This document shows, one piece after another, positions 1-13,850 of a stretch of 64,000 bases of DNA (the first letter of the stretch is position 1; each line of letters starts with the position of its first letter). This DNA comes from Anarhynchus alexandrinus (taxonomy: Eukaryota > Chordata > Aves > Charadriiformes > Charadriidae). Below the pieces are notes generated by a model that saw only the letters and a list, made by a program, of their open reading frames with translations, was not told where the DNA came from and did no database searches. The translations under genes were made by a program, and so were the position numbers. Location of the stretch: assembly GCA_008711295.1 (NCBI GenBank), contig VUYV01000036.1:1886732-1950731 (forward strand), written 5' to 3'.

Positions 1-2760
1 TGCAATTATTTGACCCCTTTGGGGGGAGACAATTGGTGTATCCCTCATAACAAGTCAGAGTGCTTAAAAGCAGAGGCAGTGGGTATGCTAAGCTTTTTTT
101 CAGAAATCCCCTTCCATGAGGCTCTTATAGGAGATCCAAGAGATTTAACAAGAAAAGTTCAGAACAGTTTGTCCAGATAAAAAGATGAAGTACTTTGGAG
201 AGAATTAGCTCCAGCAAGAGACAGAGGAGGAAAAAAAAAACCCACTGGCTAGGAAACATTTCCTCTTCTGTACTTTCCTAGTCTTTGATATCAAAGCAAG
301 AATTACACTTTGAGTAAGATGAAAACATGTTCTTGATGTTCTGGTATCCTTGGCAAGAATGGGCCCCAGCTCAGGGCCAGCAATCCAGGAGCTCGACTGA
401 TGAAACTTCATGACGCTGAAGCAGGGAGCAGGTGCCAGCAGGTTGGAAAGCTTCATGGGGGAATAATGCTTTCTTGTTGAGACACCAAAAGGGAAATTAT
501 TGCTAACAAGCTAACAGTTGTTGTTCTATTTAAATTATCCTGGTAAAATCATCTTTTCTGACACCTATTCCCTATACTACGTCTAAACAACACATGAGCA
601 GGCAATGCACCATCCAATAAGTTAAGCGAGACAGCTGTAAGTGCAGGCAGCTTGCCGATGATTCATTTTTACGACGCGTGGTAATGAGCAGTGCTCTTTC
701 TAGAAGTGCAATGATTTCTGTTGACCTTGTTCAGTGGGCATTAATATAAGTCTGAAAATAAAAATCCTTATTAATAGCCTTTTCCGTAAGCTTTGGCACT
801 ATGGCTGGTGAAAGACTTGTATGGGATTTTATTGGGACTTTAACACACAGTCTGCTGTAACTTCGATGGGGGATGTCAGATACACTCTGACTCGCTAGGA
901 AAGGCGAAGTGAAAGTGGCAACTGCCACATACTTGGGATGATAAGAGCGTATGACAGCTTGAATCCAACAGCTGGTCCTAATTAAGACAGAGTTGTAGCC
1001 CACCCTTCACCTACGAGAGCAAGCAGCATTGCTGGCCACGATCTCTTTCCCACTCTTGCTTTTGGGGTGCTGGGACAGAGACAGTGACTGTCTTTCATAC
1101 AGGCACAGGGAGAAGGCATGGGCTCAAACAGGCATGTCTCTTTGTGCATTCATGCAAGCCTAATTATAATTTGTCTAATAAAGTCTGCCTCTCGCTTGGG
1201 TTTTCCTCAAGCCTCTGACTCAAAAATCCCCAAAGAACGTTTTCCTGGCTTTACCGGTTCTCAGATCTCCCTTTACTGGCTTCACATTGCCTTTACCACA
1301 ACAATGATGAGAAGAAAGATGAAAGACAATTTATTTACCTGAAATTCTTGTTTTCTAAAAGTAAACCTCCTAGCAGGCTGCCTTCATCCTTTAAAATGTG
1401 CGTGATTTTCTAACGTTTTCAATTGTTTAAGACAAAGACAACTCTTACTAACATCTCCTTCAAGTGGTGACTATGTATTTGCCCAATTATTGCAGTTATC
1501 AACTGTAATAAAACAGACTTCTTTTAGAAGCTCACCTTGAAAAAGAAATGAACAAGAACAAAGCACAACAAACCAAAATCCCCACCAGAAGAAAACAACA
1601 AGAATCTGCACTAACTAGCAAGAACGTAGGCAAAGATATAATACTTAGAACATGAACAATTCACGATAAATAATTCTTTTAGTAGTGAATAAATGAATGT
1701 AAGGGCTCTCTGAGCCTAAAATACAGAATAATAGAGAGTCACTGTTCAACAGAGACCCTGCTAAAATATTCCTATATTATGTGAAATTCTAAAGCATTTT
1801 GTCACATCCTTTTTTATCTTGATTTTACACAAATCCAGATTTAATAGAAAACCTGTTCTTTAACCTAAACCAGTAATTTACAAAGGAGTTCTGAATCAAT
1901 CAAAATTAAATTCTAATATTCTTTTAATTCATGTGTGATGAAGAGTTTGCCTTTTCAGCTTTGATGACAGGGTTGCATGAGCTCCATATAAATGGTTTTA
2001 ACTGAAATTTGGAACATAGGAGCAAGACTGGCGTATAATTTTTGCACCGCATGTAGCCATTCAGAGATTTAAAGCTTGTGCAAGGTACAGTGAATATGAA
2101 AAATGCCAAGCCTCTGCTATTATCTGGAAATTCACATGTACTCAGAGGGGAATTCCCTCTGTTTTTGCTCCTTCTTTTGTGACTTTTTAAAAATTGAGGT
2201 TCAAGGATAAAAATCTCCATACTTATTGGATAACAAAAATGTGAATAACAGAAGCTGGCAAGTTGTTCGTCTCTTGGGTGTCATGCTAACTTAGGCAAGC
2301 ACTCTAAGGGTGAAGATCCTGCAAATGTTTATGTTTGAGCAATGCAGATTTCAGAAGCCCTCCTAGAGAAGTCAGATGCCGTAAAAGAAAACTCATCAGC
2401 AGAACTTGTTGAGAGTATCCAGCAATCCTCATGGACCAGAGCTGTGGACAGGAGTCGGGAAGCCCAATCACAATACAGCAAATCTTTGAATAAGTATGGA
2501 TCAGGAATGTGTCCCCTCTTCATTATCATAAAATATTGTAAATCTTTTTGTTCAACTTGACTGAAGTTTTGAAAGGCAACAGGAATTTATCCAGTCTTCA
2601 GTTGAATTGATGTCTTGCTCAAAAATGTGTTATGCTCAGAGCAAATTGGTGTTCATAGGAAACATGAGGTATGCACTTTTTTAAAGAATCATTGGCATGG
2701 TATACAAAATTGCAGGCATGTAGAAAGATCAACTCCTCTTGGGGAGATAGAGAGAGAACA
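1..2760. other. Non-coding single-copy DNA, no gene recognised
   Basis: AT-rich sequence with no recognisable exon or repeat. Two things stand out. Positions about 600-1050 keep roughly a dozen CpG dinucleotides, more than the flanks, which may mark a conserved element. A 72-codon open frame at 2342-2560 on the + strand has a hydrophilic, protein-like composition but no homology I recognise. Nothing else is seen. Confidence 0.6.
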
Positions 2761-2824
2761 TGGGGGTTGGAACTAGATGATCTTTAAGGTACCTTCCAAC
2801 CTTAACCATTCTATGATTCTATGA
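2761..2824 (+). mobile_element. CR1 LINE 3' end, severely 5'-truncated
   Basis: The sequence reads as the CR1 3' terminus in sense orientation: GGTTGGAACTAGATGATCTT, then a CCTTCCAACCT-like block, ending in two tandem copies of an ATTCTATG-type octamer. That terminal octamer repeat is the hallmark of avian CR1, which lacks a poly-A tail. Only about 65 bp remains, so no coding part is left. It is the only fairly young CR1 piece in the window on the + strand. Confidence 0.9.
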
Positions 2825-5800
2825 ATAAAAATCTATAGATATCTGCTGAAAAGCACAGGACCTGACTCAAGCTAAAGATTTATGCCACAGTACACTCATG
2901 AGTATGTAGGTTTTGTAACATTCTGGTGCATTTCTATTGAAAACTATGTTTAAAGGCAGAATTACAACTGAGTTGAGACAAAAAACAAGGGCACATTTAC
3001 ACATAAAACAAATGCTTGAATCTGCCTCACTGGGATGACCCCGCTCCGGGGAAACAGGCTTTTTGAGAAGAAGGAAATGATGCCCAATATATCTTACTTT
3101 TGTGATGTGGGTTTTGTGTGGACTTCTTGTATCACCAAACTGGATTAAAAATTAAGAACGACTCAAAGCAGCTGCAGACTGTCAGCAAGCCAGAGGCAAA
3201 CAAAGTGGTATACAGTGTCAGCAGGAACTGGTGCACCACAGCCATAAGCAGCTTAGCAGAGGAACCCTGGTGTGACCTCTGCAGAAAAACTGATGCTAGC
3301 AACGCTAAGATAAGTTTGTGTAGCTCTGGAAGCAGATTACGCTAAGGGGGCAACAACTCTGCAGTTGGACTCCTGTGACTACATTTATACAGTTAATTAA
3401 GACAGGGTGCAGAGGAAGCTTGAGCACAGCATCGTTATTCATCCCTACTTCTTAAGTGAGCGCACACTGTTCCCTTAGTGTCAGACACTCAGAGGCGTAG
3501 CTCAGGCTAAGCAACTTGCACACTCCGAGGCAATCCCTGGGCCCACTTTGAGGGCCAGTGTGTGCCAAGGACTATTGCAAATGCTGTATAGACAAGACAG
3601 ATTTGAATCCCTCAGCAGTTCTCCAATGCAATCGAAATACCTCCAGTTTCATGCTATGAAAAAAACCCACCACAAAACAGTTTGACGGGCTGCACATGGC
3701 TCCAGCATTATTTCAGAGACTTTGAACTGAAAAAACCTCAAAATATATACACATACAAGAAGTAGTGTTTGTGTCTGTGGACCACAGGATCATCATACAG
3801 GGGCAACGCAGAGACTCAGGGCATCTGCTGTGGAATGTGGATGCAGTCAGTCTATGCCATTTCGTTGAAGGCCACCTCTGGCATTGCTTTACTTAGCTTT
3901 ATAAACGTAGCTTTTGAGAGAGGAAGGGCTGTAATGAGCTCTCTTTGGTAGCCACTCACACCACAAGAAAGAGGACCATCTTGTTCCTAGTGCTGAGGTG
4001 GACTGGAAAGCGGGAGCTTTCTGCTCTCTGCTCTCTGACACCTCCACAAAGGATTGGTTACTCTCTTCCACAACTCTCCCAGAGCTCGGTTTGTTTAAAG
4101 CCATTTGTTTAACTCATGACTTGAGACTGGAAAAGGCTTGTTTGCTACTGAAACTCACTCAGTTTTCTGTGGGGACCCTTAAGCCAAAGAACCCTAAAGA
4201 CTGACTACAGATTTTGTTGCTGTCATATTCCTGGCAGATGGCTTACAGAGGTCGTCAGCTGACTGTTGGAGAATGCGTGGTAGGAAATTTGAGGTGAGTT
4301 TGAAAGGACTTATTTTGAGGGACATGCTTATTTTATATCAGATTTTAGGATTTATTGGAGATAGTGGGTAAAATAAGAATAGAAAGATACACAAGGAATA
4401 TATGGTAAAACAGGCATCAGACTAGAACTCCTGGTGACCAGCAGGGAGGAAGCAGTAGTTCAGTGCAATTGCCTGTCACCTCTGGCTGTGAGTTGATATA
4501 GGGAAATTAGTTTGTTGGCCATATGCTCTTTTCCAGTCGTGCACACCGAAAATATATCAAACCTTCTGCATGCTCAGTGTTATTAACAACCTCTGCTCAG
4601 TAGACACCCAAGACTGAAGTAATAGAGACTATTATGGGTTAGGCTACAAATATTTTAGCAGTCATGCAATCAAATTTACTGCACTGGGGTCAGCTCACTT
4701 TCCCAGCAAAGTCACTTCCACATTTTATAGGAAATAAAAATAGTATAGTATGCCAAGTATTTCACAAATTCCAAGCTGGAGAACACCAAAAATAAAAAAC
4801 ATAAACATGAAGAAGATATTTACACAAGGTTCTTTCTTTCTATTGCAGCTCTCCCCTCTGGCAGCAGGAATGCAGACTCAGTGGACAAATAGCATAATAT
4901 ACATCAGGGAAATTCTATCTTGTCATAACTGTATAGATATATACATGCTTCACTAAACAGTAGTTCTGACTACAAGTGCAATAATCCCACTCATATCAGT
5001 GGCTGAGACAGAAACATAGAGGATTTAATATGAGATAAATATTGGCTCTAAAACAGTACCTTTAAGCATATATCTTAGACCAGCATACCTTAAGAGAATC
5101 TGAAAAATGCTGTATCCATACACACTTTAAACATGAAAGAAATCATAAGTGTAATCTTTAAATTTGTGACGTGCTAGGAATAGTCTCCATAGGCTCTTCA
5201 CTTCATTTCAGATGCAATGTTTCAGCATGGAATCCAAAAAAGAGTCATACAATGGCAGTAAGCTGATCAATACCTCTTCCTCTCAACCTCCCCCTCGCTT
5301 GAAAAAAAGAAAAGCTTCTTATTGTGATTCCAAATTTGTAACATCCTACAGCTACACCACGACTTCACAAAAAGGGACCAGAAGCACGAGGAGACAGATG
5401 TTTTTCCTGGTTCCATTCTCTGATGACCTCAAGGATGTGAGAATGGAATATTTGCTGCGCAAGAAAGAAATACACTTGCCACAGTCTACCTGACAGGCTG
5501 TGCCACTATAGCACCTTAGGGTCCAACCGTGGAGCTGTGCAAGTGTAAAGGAAAGGATGGTCCCTCCTCTACGTTCCTTAGCACCGTGAAATGAGGCTGG
5601 AGCACGTGGGGGCTCAGACAATGCACGGCAGCTCTAGACTACTGTGGCACGACGTAGTTTGCATGATGCAGGCAGCTACCTGCATGTAGATGAATGGGAT
5701 TTAAAAATGCTGTTAACAAGTGTGACATCTCGGTTTTCTGATGCTTAAGTTGAAATGTTTTTAAGGTTCCTGTTTCAGAAAATGGAGACTCATCATCTTC

Positions 5801-8800
5801 TAGGCTACGGATTCCACTGAGGGGTCTCAAAATTCTGATACTAGGCTACTTCATAGGGTATATCTCCCATAAGCCTACAGACAGGGAAACACTCATTGGT
5901 GATTCTTGGACTATAATGCTCTAAAATAATTTAGAAAATAATGCAAGCTGATTTAAAATAAAAGTTTAGCTCCATCCCAATGATTTCCTGTTTCAAAAAA
6001 TTATATTTAATTTACTGGAAATTTCATATAACTAACTGATATTTGTTTCCATTCTTGGATGATTAACAATTCTTTGAATTACTAGCATAAAGTGAATATG
6101 AAAATCAACTGAAAAACACAGCAAAAAAATTCAGTTTTCATGTGATGTCCTTGGTACCCATGAAAATTGAACTGGTATAAGTAATGTCCAGGGTGTGCAA
6201 CATTAAGCTGTGGTACAAGCCTTACCTGTGTTGGGTCTAAAAGATGCCTGATTCTCAAAATCCTCAGATGATCCATAGGTCCTAAGTAACCATGGCAGAA
6301 ATATCAGTGCTGTTATTGCTTCTGTTTATATATTTCAGTGCTGGTGATATTACATCACCTTGAAATTGCCAGAAGAGCTGTTGGATATGCAGCTCATATT
6401 TAGGCTTAGGCTCTGAATGGCAGATGTTATTTGACTAATGTATGTGCTTTCTCGCAGTGATAGTTTGGACTAATTACACTGTAGATGTTTTAAACTGCAG
6501 TCAAAATAACACTTAAAGCTTTAGTTTCTACTTCTTCCCCTCCTGAGGGAGAAGTGTTGCAGAGAGCAGCAGCAGGTACATTTCTTTATTTCGAAGACAA
6601 ATTGTGTATCCTTTGAAACACAAGAAAGTAAGAACAGATTCTTTCAAGACTCCGCTTTGTTCTCCTTCCGTGATCTCTTTCATGGCTTACAAGGGAGGTG
6701 ACAGTGTGCTGTAGCATGAGAGTAGCGAAGAACAAGACAAAGGACTTTCTTTCTGTGTGTTGCTGTACAGTCTGTGGGTGGAGCGCCACAATCAGGGCTC
6801 CTGTCTCACATCGCCTGCAGCAACATTCAACTCCATAGGTATGTACAAGTGGAGGAATCAGTCCCAGGTAAAGGAGAGAAAGTGGTAGTGATTGATGTCT
6901 TTCTTACTTCATGTGCTTCTCTCTGAGAAAATAAGTGTTTCTTCTCATCTCATAATATTTTTTCTCTTCTGAGAACTATTAAGAAGAAACTGGAGATGGA
7001 GATAAGCTGAAAGAACACATCTGAATAATGCTTTGGTGTAGAGACATCAAAGGAAAGGTACAAACACAGAATGAAACATTTTTGAGTTATAGTGACAACA
7101 TTTTTGAGTTATTCATGTCCGTCAGCAGAGTCCATGCCTGTGTTCACCTAGCATGCCCCAGGCCCCAGGCAGAAATGGGGCCTCCTAAAACTGGTTAACT
7201 GTGGTGTGTGCTAATACAGTTTACCCATTAAAGAGTCAGTTTAGGACTACTCACACTCAAAGGTTACAGCAGCTTAGCTCTCATCTTAACAAAGTGCTAT
7301 CAAAACCTGAATGCACTTTGCTGAGTGCCAGTATACAGATATTCCGGAAGGATGCGAACCTGTTGATCTGCTTGGTTTGAGACTGGTTATGGTTTAAATT
7401 TAAATCCTGAAAGCAGCTGAGTCTTCAGAATCCATGAAAGATCCTTCCTATCAGAAATTGCCTTTCTCACCGGATCTGAGGGGTCAGAAATAGCCTCATT
7501 CAGGCAATGTTCAGTCAGTGAGGCTCAACTCCCATGCTGGCAGACAACAGAATTAAAGCTAAACCAATTGTTTTTGAGCTCTGTGACTCTTAAAATAGTG
7601 TTGCAACAGCGTATTCTGTCTAGGCTGCTTTGGGGACCCCACTGATATATCAGCATGGGAGAGAAGGTATAGGTCTCCTCTTACTACAGACAGGGAGATG
7701 GGTCTTTGCCACACGAGCAGAAACCCAGACCCCCGGTGCACGCACTGCTGCTTTTAATACTATCGTTTTCACAGTAGCAGAGATCTGAGTTTCAAATCCT
7801 GATTAGTCTAACAGATAACAATGAACACAGCAGTACAACCATGTTCCCCAGCTGAGTACCTCACACTGTTTAGTATCATTTAACAGCAGGACAAACGAAC
7901 AGGCCACATTCGTCATTTCTTTTACTGATGAAACAATATAGTACTGCCTCTGAGGCTGTGTGGTGAAAAGAACTCTCCTATAGAATAGGAGGTTATAAAA
8001 TAGGTTACTGTTACAAGCCGCTATACATATGCACAAGCTCTATTTGTTTATTTTTACATAAGAAACATTTCAGGTAATTGTTAAATGTTTACCAAAGCTG
8101 TGTACTTTCTCTTAAACTATCCAATTTAGGAAACGCACATAATAAAGTAGCAATATCTGTATGCTTTAATCTTGAAGTCATTGTGATGGGATGTCAAAAG
8201 GCAGCATCAGAAGCAGAAATGTTATTGTTTAAGTGTCTCTCAAGATCACAAATGCTTATCAAGCAACACAAAGTAAGTTTTTTGCACTAGTATTGTTACC
8301 GTTTAAGTGGCTTGGGATGAAAATACTCCTGTGGGTGTAATAAAAACCTCTATGTACCATGTACAAATTATTAGAGCTGCAAATAGATGGTGGAACAAAT
8401 GGAGAAGAATTATTCCTTTAATAGTATGTCCCTGGTCCCCTGTGATTTAGGAAACATAATTGTTCTGCATGGTCTGGAAGATAAACGTAGACGTACTAAT
8501 GTATTATTCTTATTTAATTATTCTGCTATTTTTGTATTACTGTAATTCAACACACATTTTTCTTCTGAAAGCTAATAACTTAGCAAAGGTAGGGAATTTA
8601 ATAGGTGTGTTTTTTGCCCTGAAAACTGTATTTTAACAAGAGAAAGACCAACATAATCCTGAAGTTATCTGCAGAAACACACACACAAAAAGAAAATAGA
8701 ATAGGGAAGTGTATTAGGGTAGTTTCAAAATTAAATTTCTCATTCTTTCTGTGTTAACTATCATTTGAAAAAGTGGAAAAAGATTACAATGATGATCCTG

Positions 8801-11800
8801 ATGAAAGTCAAAGAGAAAAGATAAATAGTGTGAAGAGCTGGAGGGAAATAGAGTGATAAAGGATACCAAGTGATTCAGACTAGTCACTAAAGGCAATTTT
8901 TAAAAGTATATTATTTTGTGGCCAAATAAATTCAGATGTAATTTTTCACACATTATTAGGTATAGATATTAATACTAGTAGAGAGACATTGTCCCGATTA
9001 GGCAGCACAATCAAGAAATCATAGAGCTAATTGACATTATTTATGTTTGCAATTAAATGGAACAAAATGGTGCTACCATTATTGGTGAGGATAAAAGGAA
9101 AGGCAAATTTAGAAGTTAAGCTCCAATAGCTCCGTTGCCTCTTGAAATCCGTGGAAGTGTGACCTAAGTGTCAATGTCAGATTTAGGCCCCAAGTTAAAC
9201 TAAGAATTTGATGATCTTTACTGGGTAACATGCCTTAGTGAACTGAGTCTCCATGAAGATAAAATATTTACAAACTCAGAGAACTGTGCATGTGTAATGC
9301 CTTCCTCACCTGGAGCCTTCCTTAGACATTTTTAATAAGAGTTTTAGAAAGTATATCTAATATATGTATGAATAGCCAAAAGGAGTGGGGATTAACTTCT
9401 CGTATCCGCAAGGGAGGCAGTTTGCAGTTACTGCAACCCCCAAGTGTGAAGTAGGAGATTGAAGGTGAGAACATAAACATCCTAATCCCTGTTCTCAAAT
9501 ATTTTTGCTACACAATATCACTGAAGTTCTAAAACATGTACATTTAAAGTTAAATACCCAAATCTCTATTTATGTATTTACATATTTTTCGATATGCTGT
9601 GAACATCATGGCATACCCCTATCTAGGGACAGGAGCTAAACATCCAAATAAATATTTAAATAACAATCACGGTTATGTTTCCCCTCAGTGACCAAAAATA
9701 CAGGCTCAAGGATTTGAAATTTCATTAAATTTATTCTCTTTCTTTTTGTGGTTTAAACTCACAGTGGAACAAAGTTCTTTTGATTTTGGTTTTTTTTTGA
9801 TCAGTCTCATTATTAACCAAACACTCATACAGAAATATGAAGGTTTTATCCTGTAATTATTTCAGGACTCACTAAATGTTCCCATATGTTAAAAAAGATT
9901 ACTATTATTGATAACTTAGGAGTAAGCTGCACACATCTTTTTCAAGCATAGAGTCATTGCCTGATTTAAAGCAATTAAGATATATGTATGAGATTAGAGT
10001 TCTTCATAGGTCTTTTCTGCTAAAGGCAGTTGACTAAGACATACAGTACATCACTTATAATAAACAGTGGAGTTTTGCTGTACTGTAAGTGAAATAAATC
10101 TAAATTTTCTCTCCACGCTTTTGCTTCCTCCCTGTTTAAATACATTTATTCCTTTGTGCTTTGCAGGAAAACACATTTTGCACAGGAGGAGTTTGCATGC
10201 TCCAGATGTAAAGTCTGCTTTATGCTAATTGCAATCACAGCTGGCCCTCACCACCTAGTTCCGTGTGCTGCTGTTCTTGTCAAAAACCCGCAAGGACCCG
10301 AGTACTCTGGGAAGAATGGTGTTTTCTTTTCTGGGGCGCTAAGTTACAGTCCAGTGTGAACAGGGTCTATTCAGTGAGTGAACTAGTTTCTCTTCCAGTG
10401 CTTTAGTTTTAAGAGGCCTCTGGGATTGCCAGGGCCATTGAGGAAATAAACAGTAAGTATTTTAAAAAAGGCATCTGTGGCCTCACAGTCTGAATTAGAC
10501 ACAGACACTTGCAGCTCTGGAAACTGTTTTATTAACTATCTCTTCCTGGCTCTCTCAGGCAATATGCTCTACTTAGCTTCTTGACGTTTCATGAAGCTGA
10601 ATGGATTGCTGATTAGTACAGCATGACTTTTACCTCTCATTTCATGTCTATGTCTAGTATTGGCATTGCTCACTCCCCCCCTTGCAATCCACACCCCCTC
10701 AAAAAATGTTCTGACTGAAGCCATAAGGCAGCAATCTCATTCTCAGGCAAATTTCAGCATCTCCTTATGGTTCTTGGAGAACTTCACATTTCCTGCCAGG
10801 TCTAAGTATGGATGGGAGTGTGAGAGTAGGTGTATGGGACTCTTCAGCCAACCCTGCCTGCAGGAAAAGCTGAGTTAGTCAGAGGTGCAAAGGAACCTCA
10901 CGTGGTAGGGATGGCTGAGGGAAGAAGTTTGTGTGCAGAGATTGGGTGTACTATTGAGGACCCATCACAGCAAGCTAGGAGGTTATTTTTATACACATTG
11001 TTCAAAGCCTGCAAAAATACAAAAGGCATGATCAGGGTACATGAAGAAAGTTCAGAGTTTTTATGAATCTGCTTATAACTGCTTCTAAAAATTCACATTT
11101 CTGCCCTTTTTCATAAAGAGCACTGTCTAAATTTGCAGGTTATTTTCTTGGTAGTTTAGTTTGGTATCTGTTGATTGATTTCAGAAGATTTACTGCTCTA
11201 GGTAAGAAAAGAGAGACACAAGAAAATAAAGAAGACAAATATTAAATTAAGCACTTGGTACATGGTAGCACAGTGTAGCTCTTCCACCTTGAACTGCGGG
11301 GACTTGCTCACCTTATAAGGGACACTACCATAACCCTGAATTCCACAAAGGGACATTACTTTTGCTACTCTTCTCCTCTTAAGAGAAGCTCTTTTAGACT
11401 ATAGTCTATAGTATTTCTTCTCAGGTCCTCTTTTCTCATGAGAGAGGGTGTAAGATGGGCATGGTTTACTTTGACAACATAAGATTTATGATCCACATGC
11501 GTTGTGGGAAGCCCTTACACCATTGACTGTCATTTTAAACTGAGTTCATGTTGAACACAGTTTGCATTTATCATTTCTGCTAGGTTCCTTCCTCACCTGT
11601 CATACTAAATCTGTTACAGAAAAATCCCTTTTTGAATGGAAGTCAAGCAGGAATATTAGCATTGCTTATTAAGTGATCCAAAAAAGAGCTCTAATAGAGC
11701 AAAAACTTGCTAGCAGTTTGCTATCCCTTTTATCCTCATAATATTGGCTTGAAAAATTACAATGGCCAAGAGATGTTAAAGGTGTCAGCTTTCTGCAAGC

Positions 11801-13850
11801 AAGAAGTAATTGCTTCTTACACATGCCTTTTCATAACCCAAGCCATTTAATTTACATATTCACTTACAGCTCAACTGGGTCATAAATTCTTTTTACATGT
11901 GAAGTACTTTATTCAATTGGTTAAAGAGTCATTTGTTTGCATATTTTATAGCTTCTGTATTTATGGCACCATTAAGATCACAGGGAATTTATAAATCATC
12001 AAAACACCTGCTATAAGAACCAAACCTTACAAATCTCTTTTGGAAACAAACTATTTTGAAGGGTGATGCCTTATCACTTTTCTATATTCCAAACAAATAT
12101 GCAACAGGCCTTTAGTACCTTCATACCCATTTAACAAAGAAAGCAATCTTCTGGGTCCAAACACTGCTTGCATTTCTGATATGTAGAGCACTCCTTTCCC
12201 TAGGTGTATAGTCCCAGTCCTCTCTATTTCCAGCTCTGCAAGTGGAGTTTGCACCAGCGTTCCTCCTCTTCCCCAACTGTAACATGGACAAGAGGTTCAC
12301 CACGGACTGGCCAGGCACCTATCCAAAGCCCAGAACTCGAATGATACAACGGCACCACAAAAACCAGCCTTGGCCTTCCTTGTGACAGCCTGATGTAGGT
12401 TTGAAGAAAATTTCCTTCGCCTGTAAAAAAGAGTCATCAATTTAGAAATTGTCTTACAGACACTCATTTTCCATGATTTTCAAATGTATAAAGTATGTAA
12501 AAGTGGTTTTAAATGGAGGTATTGATATTTCCCCTACTATAAATATCAAAAGGAATGGAGACACTTAAATGTGATAACACAGCAGGTAGCATAATGTATT
12601 CAATGTGCCTGGTTCCTTTCTCCAGTACATGCTCTCTGGAAAGCATGAACTCTCCTCTGGCATTGTGTGAAGTTAAGAGCACTTTCAAACACAGACCCCT
12701 GTTTTCCTCCTGAAAATTAAATTCCAGCAAGGGGCTTCTATTAATGTAAAAGTAAATGGAAATAGGGAACTGTCAAATGATGGGGAAGTGACTAACAGAC
12801 TTAACAGTTTTACTATTTGTTCAGCGTTTAACATATGGGTTGGGGATATTCATTTTTTTTCTGTTTGAGAGGAAAGAAAAGGGAGGAAGACACAGTAAGG
12901 AAGTGATGACTACCAGGATTAAAACAACAGAGTTTCAGAACTCAGTGAAAAGAGAATGGCATATTCTTTTGCAGCACCTTTCGATCTACAGCACACAAAA
13001 CCAGCCTGTATGAAAAAAAAAAAACCCAAAAACCCAACAAGCAGATAAGGTTCCTGTCCTTCTCTGAACAGAATTGACACTTCCTCGTATAAAACCTCTT
13101 CACAGAGTTTGACTTCATATGTAACTTAGATAATAAAATTCCTATTGCCAAAGACAGTAGTGCCAAAACAGTAACTCTCAAACAGTTCAAGAGGACCTCC
13201 TGTGCCTCTCATGAGCAGAAGGAGGCCCAGGATGGGATGTAACCACTGTACAATCTAAACCCTCCACTGTGAGAAATGATGAGCCATTAAGGTCTGGTGA
13301 TGTTAGTCTTTGGGGATTCAGCTTCATCCACTCGCAACCCACACAATCCAGGAACCTCTGAAGATCAGCCATCTCCTGCCTGTGGTTTACTTACAGTACT
13401 CCCCATCCCCTCAGCTCTCAGAAATATGAGGTATGCTCCTAACACTGTTGACCCTGTGAAGATTTTAGTATGTATTTTGCAGACTGGGAAGATGACAGAA
13501 CCATAGCCTATTCCCTACCTTATTCATTCGGCCAATCATTAATATCCTTTGCACAGAGGACTTCTATAGGGAGTCAACACAACTGGGATCTGTGTAATTT
13601 GACACACCTCCCATGAAAAATACTGTGTCACAACTGGTACAGAAGTAAGTGTCTAACAAAGAGGTGACATAGCCATCACCCAACTAATAATAATTTCCAT
13701 TCTTCTGGAAGTCTTCAGGTAAGGGGTCCTTTTAGTTGCAAACTGAGTTGACTAGACACATCTGTCTTTTGACTTTCAAGAAGTTCAGCTCTGAAACAAA
13801 GACTTTGCCAGAAAGCATCTGCCACATGTTGATTTTTTGTGTAAATATAT
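2825..13850. other. Non-coding single-copy DNA, 11 kb, no gene recognised
   Basis: I see no interspersed repeat or exon I can name in this long stretch. Small features are a 22-bp imperfect tandem duplication (7075-7112), an A12 tract (13013-13024) and splice-acceptor-like tracts before open frames at 4849 and 5212. The open frame at 5212-5493 encodes 93 lysine- and serine-rich residues directly after a TTCACTTCATTTCAG tract. Such coincidences are expected in DNA of this length and none is backed by homology. Confidence 0.55.
7075..7112. repeat. Short tandem duplication, 22-bp unit, 1.7 copies
   Basis: AACATTTTTGAGTTAT occurs at 7075-7090 and again at 7097-7112, separated by AGTGAC. This is a local slippage duplication with no sign of function. 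Confidence 0.8.

Noticed and set aside
4831..4848. Strong acceptor-like tract TCTTTCTTTCTATTGCAG
   Set aside because: Polypyrimidine-AG tracts are frequent in AT-rich DNA. No donor-bounded conserved frame follows that I can support.
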